Assembly (NCBI GenBank): GCA_029168955.1
Contig: JAPDOI010001317.1
Coordinates: 62,001 to 126,000, forward strand
Origin: Aplectana chamaeleonis
Lineage: Eukaryota; Nematoda; Chromadorea; Rhabditida; Cosmocercidae
Reading direction: 5' to 3'
DNA: 64,000 nt
This document shows, piece by piece, positions 1-11,149 of this stretch. Both the position numbers and the translations under genes were made by a program. Every line of letters starts with the position of its first letter. The stretch's first letter is position 1. The notes below the pieces were generated by a model that worked only from the letters and a program-made list of their open reading frames with translations, did not search any database and was not told where the DNA came from.

Positions 1-299
1 GGTTTGCAACGAATTGTGAGGTTTCCTATAAAGGCAGTGCTCAGATGAAAAAGTTGCCCACTTTGGCGAAAGCGTTAATTTTGGGTCCCTCTAAGAAGAG
101 TAAGAACGGAAATGCAACGAAAACCGGTCGGGAAGTGGGTGAAAATCTCGTGGGATGGCCATACCATTGGACCACCCCGCCCACGTCCTATAAAGTTGTC
201 CTGCTTTCGTTTAACCGTAGAAACAGGCAGCGAAATTTTGAATATTCTTTATCGCGAAAGGTTCTAACATCCTAGCATGTACATTGACCCCTCTTATTT

Positions 300-926
300 T
301 TAACCCATTCACGACCACGCCTAATTTTGGGTGACTGCACGTTCGGACCGCGTGCAATATTGCGTCTCCGTATAACGTGTCCCACCGGTGGGACACGCTG
401 GCTTGAATAGTGTCCCACGGGTAATTGCTTTCACTTTTTTTGTGTCTATATTGTAGCTAGAAGCGATGATCGAACAGAAGCAGAGTTTGAGCTTCCGAGG
501 ACTTTCGTTATCGAGAAACAATTACTCAAAACCAAAACTGGGTCAACTGAGCTGCAACGCTCTCAGAAAAGTTAACGAGTTTCCAACGAAAGAATTCTAC
601 TAAGCAACCTAAAAACTAGCAATAGAAGGAAAAAGAAATCATAGGGTGCTTTTAAAGTTATTTTACAGCCGTTTTTTCCTCTACGTCAGCTCACCTGATC
701 TTGGAAAAGTTCAAATATGCTGCTGCATTTGACCTACTGACAGACCGTGAGGTTCTTATTCAGGTCTTGGGTAGGTCAAGACTATGATCATATGTAGGTT
801 CGAAAGTAACTTGTTGTGGCGGAGAGTTCGATTTTTGAAAAGGGTGTCCCACCGGTGGGACACGCGGTCCGAAAGGGTAGTTAACGTGTGTCCCACCGGC
901 GGAACACGTGGTCGTGAATGGGTTAA
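300..926. mobile_element. piggyBac-like nonautonomous element (MITE)
   Basis: Both ends read TTAA followed by an inverted repeat: left TTAA then CCCATTCACGACCACG, right its reverse complement then TTAA. A TTAA target duplication and a TIR starting CCC are the signature of the piggyBac superfamily. The 627-bp interior has no transposase ORF, so it would depend on an enzyme supplied elsewhere. The interior holds two copies of a perfect 20-bp palindrome and one diverged copy. I infer a MITE; the family name is unknown to me. Confidence 0.75.
378..399. repeat. 20-bp perfect palindrome, copy 1
   Basis: GTGTCCCACCGGTGGGACAC is its own reverse complement. It recurs at about 844-863, and a diverged form (CCGGCGGAACAC core) lies at about 887-905, all inside the TTAA element. 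Repetition within one short element suggests a subterminal protein-binding site or a hairpin; neither is shown. Confidence 0.8.
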
Positions 927-1972
927 ACAGTTGTTTGTACAGGGAACAGAAAGCAAAGCCACTAACCTAAAAATTTCGATGCGCGACACTATTTTCGCGA
1001 CGTCAGGTTTGATGCGTTGTACGCATTCTTCCGAAACCCACAAACAGGCACATTTAATTTTTTCAAAGAATCCTTTCTACAGTTTTTCTCCGGAATTTGA
1101 GTGACTTGAGATTTTTTTGTGGGGACTTTTCCCTATTAACCTCTCTTTAGTGGACCTACCTACACAAAAACATGGAAAACTCTGACACGGTTTTTTATCG
1201 TGAACAATGCCTCTAACATGTTAGCGTACGGTCTAGCGTACTTCACATCCAATTCCTAACCGGCAGTTAGAAATAATTTGCGCTATGTGATTTTCTTTTG
1301 AATTCCGCGTTTTCAGCACTGTCAAAAATTTCAAGTGGTGAGACAACCTCCACCACCTGTGAATGAGGCTTCTTTGATAATCTGAGGGTGAGAAAGTTTT
1401 CGATTCTCCTTGGAAAATTGGAACTCTTGGTGTGGTCGGAACATTAGCGTGGATTGTCCCAAAATCTGCCCGAAACGATGAAGATGATTGTATCAGAAAA
1501 TCGGACGAGTTTCTAATCTGAATTCGTACAAATTCAGAACAAATGCTCTACACGTAATGAGACCGCTCTGTCGGAAAATACTATTGCATTCAGGAAAACT
1601 CTTGCTAAATATTCTACAAATTTTCACCGGATCACTTAAAAGGTTCTAGGCAAGACTGATTAATGGGACTCGTCCCTATCGGTCTTGGGTAGAGGCAGAG
1701 GATGCGCTAGCTTGAGCTCACCCATGGCAATGATCATATGGAGTCAGATTCTACCGCTACAATGTATAGATATTCGATTTTGAAAAAAAAATGTTAAACG
1801 AGCGAGCAAAATTGTTTCTTAATCGAAACACTTTGGAGCAAACGGAAGAATGTAAGAATTCTTTCGAAAAATTGGACGAGCGAAATTACAAATAAAATTC
1901 ATCCGGCGAATTTTCAAACGAACGAAAAAAAATGAAGAATCTTTCGAAAATTTGCCAAAAATTCCGTTGTTT
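927..1972. other. no recognisable gene
   Basis: The ORFs here are short and without recognisable domains. I saw no strong repeat or RNA structure, only AT-rich unique-looking sequence. Confidence 0.5.
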
Positions 1973-2105
1973 TACAGTCGTTCTCGGGGCCAAATTCGGG
2001 TCCGCGACTGCGGACCTCGCTCCTGCATCACGCAATACGATGATTATCGGGCTAGGAGAAAGATTAAACGTGCTGGGTCCAAGTGGTCTCAGCTTGATTA
2101 TCATT
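1973..2105. mobile_element. partial TIR element (CAGTCGTTCTCGG family)
   Basis: It begins TA then CAGTCGTTCTCGG, followed by GCCAAATTCGGGTCCGC. This matches the left ends of the complete elements at 47058-47246 and 43216-43497. The right TIR is missing; the segment runs into the next element at 2106, so this is a truncated copy. Confidence 0.55.
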
Positions 2106-2263
2106 TACAGGCTATAAAACGGCGAAATTGACTTGGTTCCTAAGCATGCTGGTGCGGAGCGGAGGTTAGAGACGGTGGGAGAGCGTAGGGCAGACGGAGG
2201 CCGAGGCGTCGCACGCGCCGCTCGCGCCTCGAATGATGTGAATTTCGACGTTTTTAGAGGGTA
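2106..2263 (+). mobile_element. TA-flanked MITE (CAGGCTATAAAACGGC family)
   Basis: TA target dinucleotides flank imperfect TIRs: left CAGGCTATAAAACGGCGAAA, right ending TTTTTAGAGGG. The conserved interior contains GCGGAGCGGAGGTTAGAGAC. Related copies lie at 13535-13684, 22826-22958 (reverse), 51483-51630, 57075-57240, 61139-61297 (reverse) and 62335-62515. The 61139 copy interrupts another element and so confirms the TA target. No ORF; a Tc1/mariner-type nonautonomous element is inferred. Confidence 0.75.
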
Positions 2264-2806
2264 CCTATCGCGTGATGCAGCAGCCGTTCTCTGTCAGAGA
2301 GAAGTGGAGGCCCCGCGGTCAAGAGGCGGGCGCAGTAGGGTAGGTGGAGATCAAGGCTCGTGATCAGAATTACGGTATCCTGGCGGCAGAAGACTAAAGG
2401 CCGGTCCTCTTGATGAGACTAGTATTCGATTTTCGGACGACGCGGGCGCACGTTTCCAGAAATGCTCAACTTCTCTCCGGTGGGTAATCTGACTAGAAGG
2501 ATTTTGTCTCTTGTTAGTTGTTTTGTCTAGGCTGACCTTATTGTAGAGTTTTCTAGTAAAAATATTATTAATAACAGTTTCAACAGGATTCGCATTAACT
2601 AGGACTAGGAATATTACATGAGAGTTCTAATTCTAGCGTAAGCAGTAGAAATCAGCACAAAGGGAAAAAAACTTCATTGTTCAAATGAAAATGTATAAAG
2701 AAATATCTAGAGATTATGGTAGTCGCTCCTATGTGTGATTGTATCAATTATGGGTTACGGTGGCGGGTAGACAGGTCAGTAGACAGTATACTTTGACCGA
2801 GTCGAA
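2264..2806. other. no recognisable gene
   Basis: No coding-like ORF, RNA gene or clear repeat seen. Confidence 0.45.
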
Positions 2807-3135
2807 TGATTCGAAAAATCATTCGATTGAAAAAGTCGACTTCGAATTATTCGAAAAGTCGAATATTCGAAAAAGCCACTTCCCGAATTATTCGGAAAAT
2901 CGAACATTCGAAAAGTTCAAAATCTCGAATCATTCGAAAATTCGAATATTCGAACACTTCAAAATTCTGAATTATTCAAAAAGTCGAATATTCGAAAAGT
3001 TCAAAATCCCGAATTATTCGAGAAGTCGAATATTCGAAAAGTTTAAAAACCTAAATTATTCGAAAAGTCGAATATTCGAAAATTTACGGAAACATTCGAA
3101 TGAATTCGATAGTCGACTTTTTCGAATAAATTGAT
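2807..3135. repeat. AT-rich minisatellite (TCGAATATTCGAAAAG)
   Basis: Repeats of the palindromic core TCGAATATTCGA separated by AAAAGTTCAAAATCCCGAA-type spacers, about 8 imperfect units. The same unit recurs at 8650-8946 and, in related form, at 22980-23115 and 25445-25690. The open frame across it (2739-3134) is a product of the repeat and not a gene. Confidence 0.8.
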
Positions 3136-4133
3136 TTTCCAAAACATTCCATTGACCCAGGAGCAGGTTGCGCGCCAAGGATGCACACTGACGCAAATCG
3201 TAGATGAGTTTCGAAATCAAGGTGGACCGAAACTATCAATGATGACTCACTCATGTGTCACGCGAGTCGAAAAGAGTCCTCATCATAAGGGCGTTCAGAG
3301 CTCATTCGCGGCGTGACGCGACGCTGTAACTAAGGCTCCGGCATAGTGACAAAGGTGCGAGCGACGAGAGCGAGCGAGAAAATGGGGCGTGGCCTTAAAA
3401 ACTGGCGGCTTAGTCGCCGGCGACCCCGCAAAGTTTGATTTTGATTAGAGCTGCAGTTTAGAGACTTTCATTCCATCATTTTGCGCTGCCGAGATGTCGT
3501 ACGTTTTTGCCGTGGCAGTGTGGAGCAGGCCTGTGCGTAACTGAATTTCGTAATTTCGTAAATCGTAAATCGTAATTTCTGAAATTCCTCGTAATTCGTA
3601 AATCGTAACTGATAATGAGTAATAAGCCCCCCACACATGACCCAAACCTCATTCGATGTGGAAACACCGTAGCATTTCAGTGATGAGGTGTTTCCATATC
3701 GAAGTAGGCAGGAGGTTGGGTTTCAAAGTGGCATTTTTAGAGCAGCACTTTAATAAATATTCAGTACACATACGTGGGATCCACACCTGTGCCAGGTTTC
3801 GCCCAACTTTTGAATACGAAAGCATAGGGAATCATCGCTCTACCAAACACAGTTCAGTGGTGCCAAGGAGGGCAACAGTGTGATGAGAAAAAATTTACGG
3901 TTGGATAGTTTTAGCCTTAACCTTTGAGGAAGGATGCTTGATAAGGGGCCATCCCAAAGGGGATATACATTTACCAAACCACTTCTTCACACAGAAAACG
4001 AGTACGCTCTAAATTTGTTAAGCGTTGCTCTGAACGGAGTTATAAGCGTTCCTCCGCATAAGCGTAAGTTTGTTGCGGTGGAGACGGCGGTCTTCTTCTT
4101 CTTCTTCTTCTTATCGGCCACAGCAGTTTCTTC
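3136..4133. other. intergenic; small low-complexity tracts
   Basis: Contains CGTAAATCGTAA-type low-complexity sequence at about 3548-3612, which recurs at 6178-6300, and a CTT microsatellite at about 4090-4112. No gene recognised. Confidence 0.5.
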
Positions 4134-5062
4134 TCATAGGCGTAGAAAGGCAGCTACATTACACGGCTTGTTCCGCATATCACAAGCAGACAGAGAAGTA
4201 GGTCTGGCGGAGCATGAAAATAATTGCAATGAATCATGTCCAGTATTCTGACAGTCAGGACATTTATCTGGGACCGACTCGTCAATCCTGTGTACGTAGG
4301 CTTTGAGGTATGAAGAGTGACCGCAACGTAGACCTGCCAGTGACGCGGGAGCGCATGGGCAGATCTTCCTCACTATCATCAACCATAGGAGGCACGGCAC
4401 CAAGGATCGGGTTGGAAGGGGCGCAGGTCAGGTACTCAGACACAAATCTAGTGAGCTCGATTTGTTGTAGCCTCTTTCGTGTGAGCTCAGAGGTGGCTCG
4501 TCTTTGACGATCCAATGTGGAAATAGCAGCATGGAGTGGTGTGCGAACATTACGGTGATGTGGATCAGATGACAGAAGTGGGTAGTTGGGATGTGCGGCG
4601 TTCTTAATAATGCCAATGTGGAACTGTTGAGGTTGCAGCTGGCAGTGTTGTTTGACAGGAAGTACTGCACATTCTTGATGGAGATGGGACATGGGCGTTG
4701 ACCTTGAGCAGCCAGTGATGACACGTAGTGCAGAGTTCTGTACACGTTGAAGCTTGTTCCAGGACGCCTCTGACAGATGTCTGGTCCATAACGGAGCCCC
4801 ATATTCCAGAGTTGGCTGTATCATGGTCTTTACGTTGTGCGTAAACTTCCTTTGTGCTACCCCAGGTGGTGCCCGCCAGAGCACGGAGGATGTTATTTCG
4901 CGTGTTGGCCGTAGCAGCTCGAATACGTGTGTTTTCGTGAAAACGCGATGAAGGGTACAGGAACACACCAAGTAGACGAGGGTGCTTAGATAGGGGCAGC
5001 AGATTCCTTCCCCATAGAACCTTGGGATGCAGTTTGTGCTCAGCATTTGCAGTGATGCACAA
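4134..5062 (-). pseudogene. non-LTR retrotransposon, C-terminal reverse transcriptase part, frameshifted
   Basis: Reading the minus strand, three frames in turn give one familiar protein. First comes RLLGVFLYPSSRFHENTRI and NILRALAGTTWG (about 5000-4880), then LEYGAPLWTRHLSE, NKLQRVQNSALRVITGC and LPVKQHCQLQPQQF (about 4830-4610), then LAGLRCGHSSYLKAYVHRI with DKCPDC...HDSLQLFSC (about 4350-4200). This order is that of the thumb/post-RT region and the terminal CCHC-like cysteine motif of Jockey-superfamily-like elements. At least two frameshifts and loss of the 5' half make it a dead copy. The clade is not resolved by eye. Confidence 0.75.
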
Positions 5063-5504
5063 ATGCGGTCTGAGTGGTGAAGGTTGATTAGGATTATGAA
5101 ATGCAAAATGGTGAGGGCTCCCTCAAAATCTGAAGCTTTCAAAAATTAGGTTCTCCATCTTCTTTTTTTTGCGTTCAGAATTTGCTCCTCATTATTAAAA
5201 CATTTCAAAACTCTTTGAAAAAGAAGGAGACTCTGCAACCATAATTTCTTAGAAATGTTTCAAACCCAATTCTCAAATTACCCCCTCTCCTCTCGTAGCC
5301 TCTGGGGACACCGAAGGTTAATTTGGGAGTCCCCGTAAAAATCTTTTTTCGAATAATGTTTAGAGGTTAGTAGAATAATTTCCCGATTCTCCGGCAGATT
5401 TGAATTCACGAAGTTCCTCTTTTTGCTTGAATCTTTCAACCGCTAAAGATGGATGCGTAGGGAAGTTTGTTTTTGATATTCCGCAAAATTCTGCAATGAA
5501 GTTT

Positions 5505-5905
5505 ATATTGGGTTCCAACCTTTATTTGCTCCATGAGCCAGCCAAGCCCTTAGAGCCGAGCCCCATATTTACTGTGTATTTATATCGGAATGGAATTGCT
5601 GTGCGCAGTTGCAGACGACCGCTTTAGAAGTTTACAGACAGCTAGAAGATAGTGGTGCTGGAACGAATATAGATCATGTCAGGAATTCGCGGTCACAGCA
5701 TGACTCTGTTTGCAGTACGTGTTGCAACAGCGGTTGTCTGCAACTGTGGACCGAAATTTTAGTCCGATATAGACTGCAGCTCCAACAAAGGTCTGCGTCT
5801 CTGGTGTTCATCATGTGACAAGGGCATTCCATGGTAGTAAATTGGTGTGAAGCTACCGACCTGGCTCGGCTTGGGGCAAGGAAAGGTTGGAACCAAATAA
5901 TAACT
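5505..5905. mobile_element. fold-back element
   Basis: The arms TTGGGTTCCAACCTTT (about 5509) and AAAGGTTGGAACCAAA (about 5890) are inverted. Inside them, CAGTTGCAGACGACCGCTT (about 5607) pairs with AGCGGTTGTCTGCAACTG (about 5730). No ORF of interest. Nonautonomous fold-back/MITE inferred. Confidence 0.55.
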
Positions 5906-6177
5906 TTGGGTCCGTCAGAGTGAGAAGGGGAGCGATTGGTCATTCCTAAAGCTCGTTATCAACAATTATAGTTCTCCATGACTGACCTACTGCTAACTTC
6001 GACCGGCCGGGCATGCACGGGTACGGGTTCACCGAAAATTGAAATTTTGAAGAGTAATCAAATATTAGGAGTGTGTTAAATTTAAAAGTATTAGTTGTGT
6101 TGTATTGAAAGTGTTAAATTTATATTTGTACTAGACCGCAAATTCGCATTGCTCATTTAACCGCGTTTTCACGTTTT

Positions 6178-6300
6178 ATTACGATTTGTTACGATTCGTT
6201 ACGATTTTAGTCCCAAATTTCGTAATTCGTAAATCGTAAAAAATTTGCCAAAAACACCCGTAATTCGTAAATCGTAAACCGTAATTCGTAATTACGCACA
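6178..6300. repeat. CGTAATTCGTAAATCG low-complexity repeat
   Basis: Irregular runs of CGTAATTCGTAAATCGTAA, also seen at 3548-3612. The two stretches probably belong to the same dispersed repeat. Confidence 0.55.
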
Positions 6301-6320
6301 GCCCTGGTGTGGAGGAAAGA

Positions 6321-6522
6321 GGTACTCTATCGGGATAGGCGACCCACTAGAGAGAGAAATTTCATGAGAAATGTTTATCCCACGGAAGCCGTCGAATGAA
6401 TTAGACTTTTTCAAACACACTGAACTGTTCGATGTTACCATCCGAGCGGTAGGTCATGCCCGAACAATCGCTAATTTCATTGTGTTCTTCAGTGGGTCGC
6501 CTATTCCGAAAGAGCACCAGGA
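6321..6522. mobile_element. ~200-bp MITE with 28-bp TIRs
   Basis: Left end GGTACTCTATCGGGATAGGC pairs with a right end whose reverse complement starts GGTGCTCTTTCGGAATAGGC. A close second copy is at 12602-12795, with a similar interior (CACACTGA[A/G]CTGTT). It sits directly 5' of the non-LTR fragment. No ORF. Confidence 0.75.
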
Positions 6523-8106
6523 AGGAAGACCACCTCCGTGCAAACCGACGTCAACCTCTTTCAAGAGGGTTTTTGTCATGGGAGAGGTACTGGCTGGTCG
6601 CAGCTCTCCTAAAGATTCTGCTACAAAGGGTCGGCGTCGAGAGGAATCCAAGGCCCGCTCAGAAGTACCCATGTGCTACTTGCAGCAAGGATGTCACCTG
6701 GAATGGAAAAAAGTGTCCAATGCTTTAGATGTCAGAGGTGAGTGCACCTCTCCTGTTCGTGCCTCAGTTCTGTGAGGCATCACGATCCTTCATTCCGTTG
6801 TGTTCAGTGTTCTGCCCCAGCAACTCTAATTCCTCATTCTCCAACCGCCCCCTCTCTATTGTACATATTAACCTCAACAGCCTTCGAGCCAGGCTATCTG
6901 AACTCTTTCTTTTCGCACGCACTCATCATCCTGGTGTTATGATGGCTCAGGAAGTCAAGCTGTCTCCTTCCGCTACCGCTCGACATCCTTCCATTCCTGG
7001 CTATACTGCTTATCATGCTCCAGGGTCATCTCTCGGCGGAGGAGTTTCTACTTTTGTATTATCAAATCTAGCCTCATCCCATACCAAACACCCCCAAGGA
7101 CGGTGCTCTTCAATACCTACCTATCCATCTCCCTCTTGAAACACCTATATCTCTTTTAATATCTCTATCCCTCCTACCACGTCCTGTCCCCAATCTTACG
7201 ACCCTACTCCTTCACTCAAACAGTTGTACGACTGCTCCCTTTCACCCTCTGCTGTCTTCGCAGGCGATCCTCTAGTCCAGACATATCCCTTGTATCTTCT
7301 TAATCTCTCTAGCGCCTGCTCTTGGTCGACCGCTACAACTCTGTCCAGTTATCATATCTCCGTCTTTGTTCATGTCGATCTCTAATTCTAGCTCCTTATT
7401 CAGGTATCAGTCGTATATCTTATCTTAATATTTCCCTTGCAGAATGGCGCTTGCTCAGGGAGGTAGCACTTCCCATGTGGTTGACTACGCATGGAACAGA
7501 AACGTGCACCAGAAAGAACGTCACTTGACCGACGCGATTCGCAAGGCCATGAAAGCAGCCATTCCGGAAGGCCGAGTCAAGACCTTTTTGCCAATTTCAC
7601 CAGGGAAATCTTGAAGCTAAGGACAGGGGATGCAAAGAGAGTCGCAGATCACCTGGATCCGACAATCGTTGAGCTGGATAGCGAGCTTAAGCGAGATCTG
7701 GACAAGCACAGGAAGGAGTGTTGGGAGAAATTCACGGAGAAGATGAATTTCAAGAGTGACGGAGCATCAACTTGGAAAGTTCTAAAGAAAATTTCAGGCA
7801 AGAGCACCTCCACCAACTATTCTACGATCGAGTTCGAGAATGGAGCCTTCAAATCGGGAAAGGAGGCTGCTACTGCTCAGAAAGAATTTTTTCATAACTC
7901 AGGCTAAGAGAGGGAAACAGAATCGAGTGACCGTAAGATAGCTCTGTAAGTTACCACTTATGAATGAAGCAGAAGCTGTGACCCCCGCGCAAATTGAGAA
8001 GGTGGTCAAAGAGATGCACAACTCGAAGGCTGTAGGGCCGGATGGTATTATTCCAGCGGTCTTGAAGAAACTGCCGAGTGAGATTATGCCAATCCTGTAT
8101 ACTTAA
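6523..8106 (+). pseudogene. non-LTR retrotransposon, 5' part (zinc finger, endonuclease, start of RT)
   Basis: Broken frames on the plus strand give the expected order. A cysteine motif with RVGVERNPRPAQKYPCATCS and NGKKCP comes first (about 6620-6730). An APE-type endonuclease N-terminus follows: LSIVHINLNSLRARLSELFL, then GVMMAQEVKLSP, then IPGYTAYHAPG...LGGGVSTFV (about 6860-7060). Next is the linker CWEKFTEKMNFKSD...WKVLKKISG (about 7710-7800), and finally an RT beginning, TPAQIEKVVKEMHNSKAVGP then DGIIPAVLKK (about 7981-8080). It stops abruptly at a TAA at about 8106. Frameshifts and loss of the YxDD domain make it inactive. It may be the same family as the minus-strand C-terminal piece at 4134-5062. 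Confidence 0.75.
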
Positions 8107-8200
8107 TAAATATAATAATATACTATACTCAATGTTATGTTACATAGATAATATACTATACTATACTTATACGTATATACTTGATAATTCGTAATTTTTT
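8106..8200. repeat. TA-rich simple sequence
   Basis: Repeats of ATAATATACTATAC type directly follow the truncated RT frame. This could be the microsatellite-like tail of the retroelement or later slippage. Confidence 0.5.
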
Positions 8201-8231
8201 CTTATATAGCCAACCGTCTCGTAAATATATA

Positions 8232-8518
8232 AGGTGCGTCCGAATAAGAATGGCTACCCATGCGGCCGGCGTGCTTGGCAGGCGGTCGTCGCGTTCGCCG
8301 CTTTCGGACGAGCATGCGAAAAGTCCTCACCGCCATCGACTACGAACGGGGCCGGCACCGGCTGGCAGCAAGCCCTGCTCCGGATCAATCAGCTCTGTAG
8401 ACGGGGAGAGGAGACGGCCGTCGTTGAAATTCAACACTCGTCCGAGGGCGGCACATGCGATGGCCGCCTGCCAAGCAGGCCGGCCGCGTGGGCCGCCATT
8501 CTCATTCGGACACACTTT
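8232..8518. mobile_element. GC-rich MITE with ~60-bp inverted arms
   Basis: The left arm GTGCGTCCGAATAAGAATGG, followed by GGCCGGCGTGCTTGGCAGGC, pairs with a right arm containing GCCTGCCAAGCAGGCCGGCC then CCATTCTCATTCGGACACAC. The overlapping ORFs on both strands are shadows of the inverted repeat. Confidence 0.75.
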
Positions 8519-8649
8519 AGAATAATTTGCTTCTCTATTCGACAGTTTAGTTCAGTCCCAAAAGAAGGATAGAATATGCTAGCTGAAGTAATTTAGCTTT
8601 TTTCTGGAAAGTAGTGGAATGACAAAATATTTTTCTGACTTAATCAAAC

Positions 8650-8946
8650 AGTCGAATAAAAAATTCGAAAAATCATTCGACAGTCGATTGAAAAGTCGAC
8701 TTTTTATTCGAAAAGTCGAATATTCGAAAAGTTCAAAATCCCGAATTATTCGAAAAGTCGAATATTCGAAAAGCTCAAAATCCCGAATAATTCGAAAAGT
8801 CGAATATTCGAAAAGTTGAAATTCCCGATTTATTTGAAAAGTCGAATATTCGAAAACTTCAAAATCCCGAATTAATCGAAAAGTCGAATATTCGAAAACT
8901 CTAAAATTCCGAATTATTCGAAAAGTCGAATATTCGAAAAAAATCT
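8650..8946. repeat. 42-bp AT-rich minisatellite
   Basis: Units carrying CGAAAAGTCGAATATTCG repeat with spacings of exactly 42 bp (cores at 8709, 8751, 8793), about six units in all. The core TCGAATATTCGA is palindromic. It is the same family as 2807-3135, and its period equals that of the unrelated CRE satellite at 27.5 kb. Confidence 0.85.
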
Positions 8947-9485
8947 GAAAATGTAAAAGTATAGTAGACAGTGCGGGAGCGCAATGTCGATGTGAGACGG
9001 CTCAAGGCTCAGGGCCTCATTGTTCTCTTCGATCCCGTCGGGAGCCGGGCCATTCGACATTTTCCACGTCGTTCCAGTGTTCTAGTGTCCATTGGCGACA
9101 CGACTTTGTGTCGTGGGAAGGAACTGTCTGGGAAAACCAGCCAGTTCCAATTCTTGCCGGCCCTCTTCTCAGAAAACGACTCACCGTCTGCACGCCACTA
9201 TTTGATCGTTTTATTTTGTAGTGTCCACATATGAACAACAGCTCTATTTATAATTTTCTTAGAATTTTAGCGACGCCTCCCTAGTCATATCAGTCGTTTT
9301 TCTCCGCCCCATACCCAGTGTACCTGTCTTTATAGCGGTTATTTTTGCTTTTTTCTTTAAAGCTGAATGCTAGCCGGACATTTTCATACAATAGATGCGG
9401 GCTATGATGACTAAGGTAATTCCCTCTTCAATCCTCCATCAACCCCTTATCAACCTCACAGTCCTTCGTTTAGTGGGAAGCCGTC

Positions 9486-9628
9486 TTAGGGGTCGTTTAT
9501 ACTCCCGCCGCGGAGCGGCGCGGCACAGTGCAATCCTATGGTATTGATAACGCGGCGCCGCAGATCGATATTAAAGGAATGCGCTTGGCAGCGCCTCTCG
9601 GCGGTGGAAGTATAAACGACCCCTTGAG
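9486..9628. mobile_element. GC-rich MITE (GGGGTCGTTTATAC ends)
   Basis: Left GGGGTCGTTTATACTCCCGC and right GGAAGTATAAACGACCCC are inverted. A partial copy of the left end is at about 13488-13530, immediately before another MITE. Confidence 0.7.
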
Positions 9629-9928
9629 GACGGTGGTGGCGGCGCCGCGAAGCTGCTTGGCGAAGTCAACTTCGTTGGATTTCGTTTTCAAGGAAGCAAG
9701 GATATCTGTGGCGCCAGAGTATCTCCACTAACGGGAACATTTCCCTCCACAGTGGGGCTCAACCCATTATTTTGGGTTTTTTCCATTTCCTTACAGGCCA
9801 TGTTTCATTTTATTATTCACCGTTTGGCTTTTTCGAAAAGTTTGCCTTGTGGCTGTTTCAAAATCTGAGCCCATAGGAGGCCCCGCATTGAGGCCGAAAT
9901 TGACGAGACTGTGATCACGAAACGCAAG

Positions 9929-10072
9929 TATCGTCCATCACTGGATGAGGGATCGCCGCGAAGCTGCTTGGCGGGAAAAATTGGGCGATCAATAGCCACT
10001 CTCTCTTCGTTTTCCCGCCCGCAATTTTTTCCGCCAGCGTCGCGGCGATGTCTCATCCAGTGATGGACGATA
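9929..10072. mobile_element. palindromic MITE, copy 1 (TATCGTCCATCACTGG ends)
   Basis: Starts TATCGTCCATCACTGGATGA and ends with its inverse (CATCCAGTGATGGACGATA). The arms are long and GC-rich, containing GATCGCCGCGAAGCTGCTTG. The whole element can fold into one hairpin. TA at each end suggests a Tc1/mariner-type target. Copy 2 is 60 bp away. Confidence 0.75.
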
Positions 10073-10132
10073 CTGTAAAGGTTCGTTTTGAGTGTTCAAA
10101 GAATGAAGACCTAACTGGGGCTATATTTCGAA

Positions 10133-10279
10133 TATCGTCAGTCACTGGATGAGGGATCGCCGCGACGCTGCTTGGCGGGAAAAATTGCGCGATCAATAGC
10201 CACTCTCCCTTCGTTTTCCCGCTCGCAATTTTCCCGCCAAGCAGCGTCGCGGCGATCCCTCATCCAGTGATGGACGATA
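10133..10279. mobile_element. palindromic MITE, copy 2
   Basis: Same family as 9929-10072, with near-perfect arms (GATCGCCGCGACGCTGCTTG and its inverse). Related partial arms (TTTTCCCGCCAAGCAGCGTC) occur at about 10917-11020, 44057-44200 and 47270-47395. Confidence 0.75.
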
Positions 10280-11149
10280 CATCCGTTTCGCCTTAGGTCG
10301 GTTGGTATCGAACCAACAATGGCTATCCGGAGAAGAGAGAAAAATACAATAGGTGTTTTGCTGTCCTTGTACCAGATCGCAGTCGAGCCACCCTCATGGC
10401 ATTGATCGAGAAACATATGGGAGACAGTTCAACAATTTATTCCGATAGTTGGAAATCCTATGATGCCATCTCGTCTTCCTCCAACTGTTGCTCTCAGTGA
10501 ATAAGGTGGGTCGTGAACATTTCATTGACCTCCTGAGTGGAGCAGACACTTACGAAATGGAATCTCCAAAAAAAAGCTTTAAAACCCGTTTAACGTTCGT
10601 TGTGTCACAGCACGATGAGTTTTCCCTCATCATAAAAGTAAATTCGTTTTCCGCAGAAGATCTCCGGCCAAATACTTGTTCACGACTCTGATTGTCCACA
10701 TTGTAAACTAATACTACGCGTCGTAGTATATCCTTTTTGCCTATTTCAGTTGTTGATTTCACAACCCAATGTCACAACCTTTTTTTAAATAAATTTTGGG
10801 CATGACCCATTGACACATCGAAGTGTTCAACATTTACGCAGGATTTACGCCCACCCGGAGTTCCAACCTCTTGAAAAATTGGAGTTTTTCACAACTAAGT
10901 TCACGTCTCTCAAATAGGAAGCCGCGCTCAGCAATCGGGCGCAGAATCATTCGATCGATAGTAATCTTCCTTACGTTTTCCCGCGCGCAAATTTTCCCGC
11001 CAAGCAGCGTCGCGACTTCCTACTCAAATCACACGAGCCATTCGCACGATTTCTCCGTACCCAGGAATCCAACTTCTCGAAAAAATGGAGAATGTTTACA
11101 TCAGTCTTAGAGATTCACGTACCCCCACAGTATAAGTGTCTACAGTTGT

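Noticed and set aside
784..1104. 106-codon ORF with SHRWDT as a gene
   Set aside because: It covers the palindromic 20-mers of a TTAA element; the same peptide appears from the opposite strand for that reason.
2739..3134. 131-codon ORF (KSRIFEKFK repeats) as a repeat protein
   Set aside because: It translates the TCGAATATTCGAAAAG minisatellite, which appears in other places in other frames and orientations.
8181..8572. GC-rich overlapping ORFs as a bacterial insert
   Set aside because: They coincide with the arms of an inverted repeat; the GC content belongs to a MITE.
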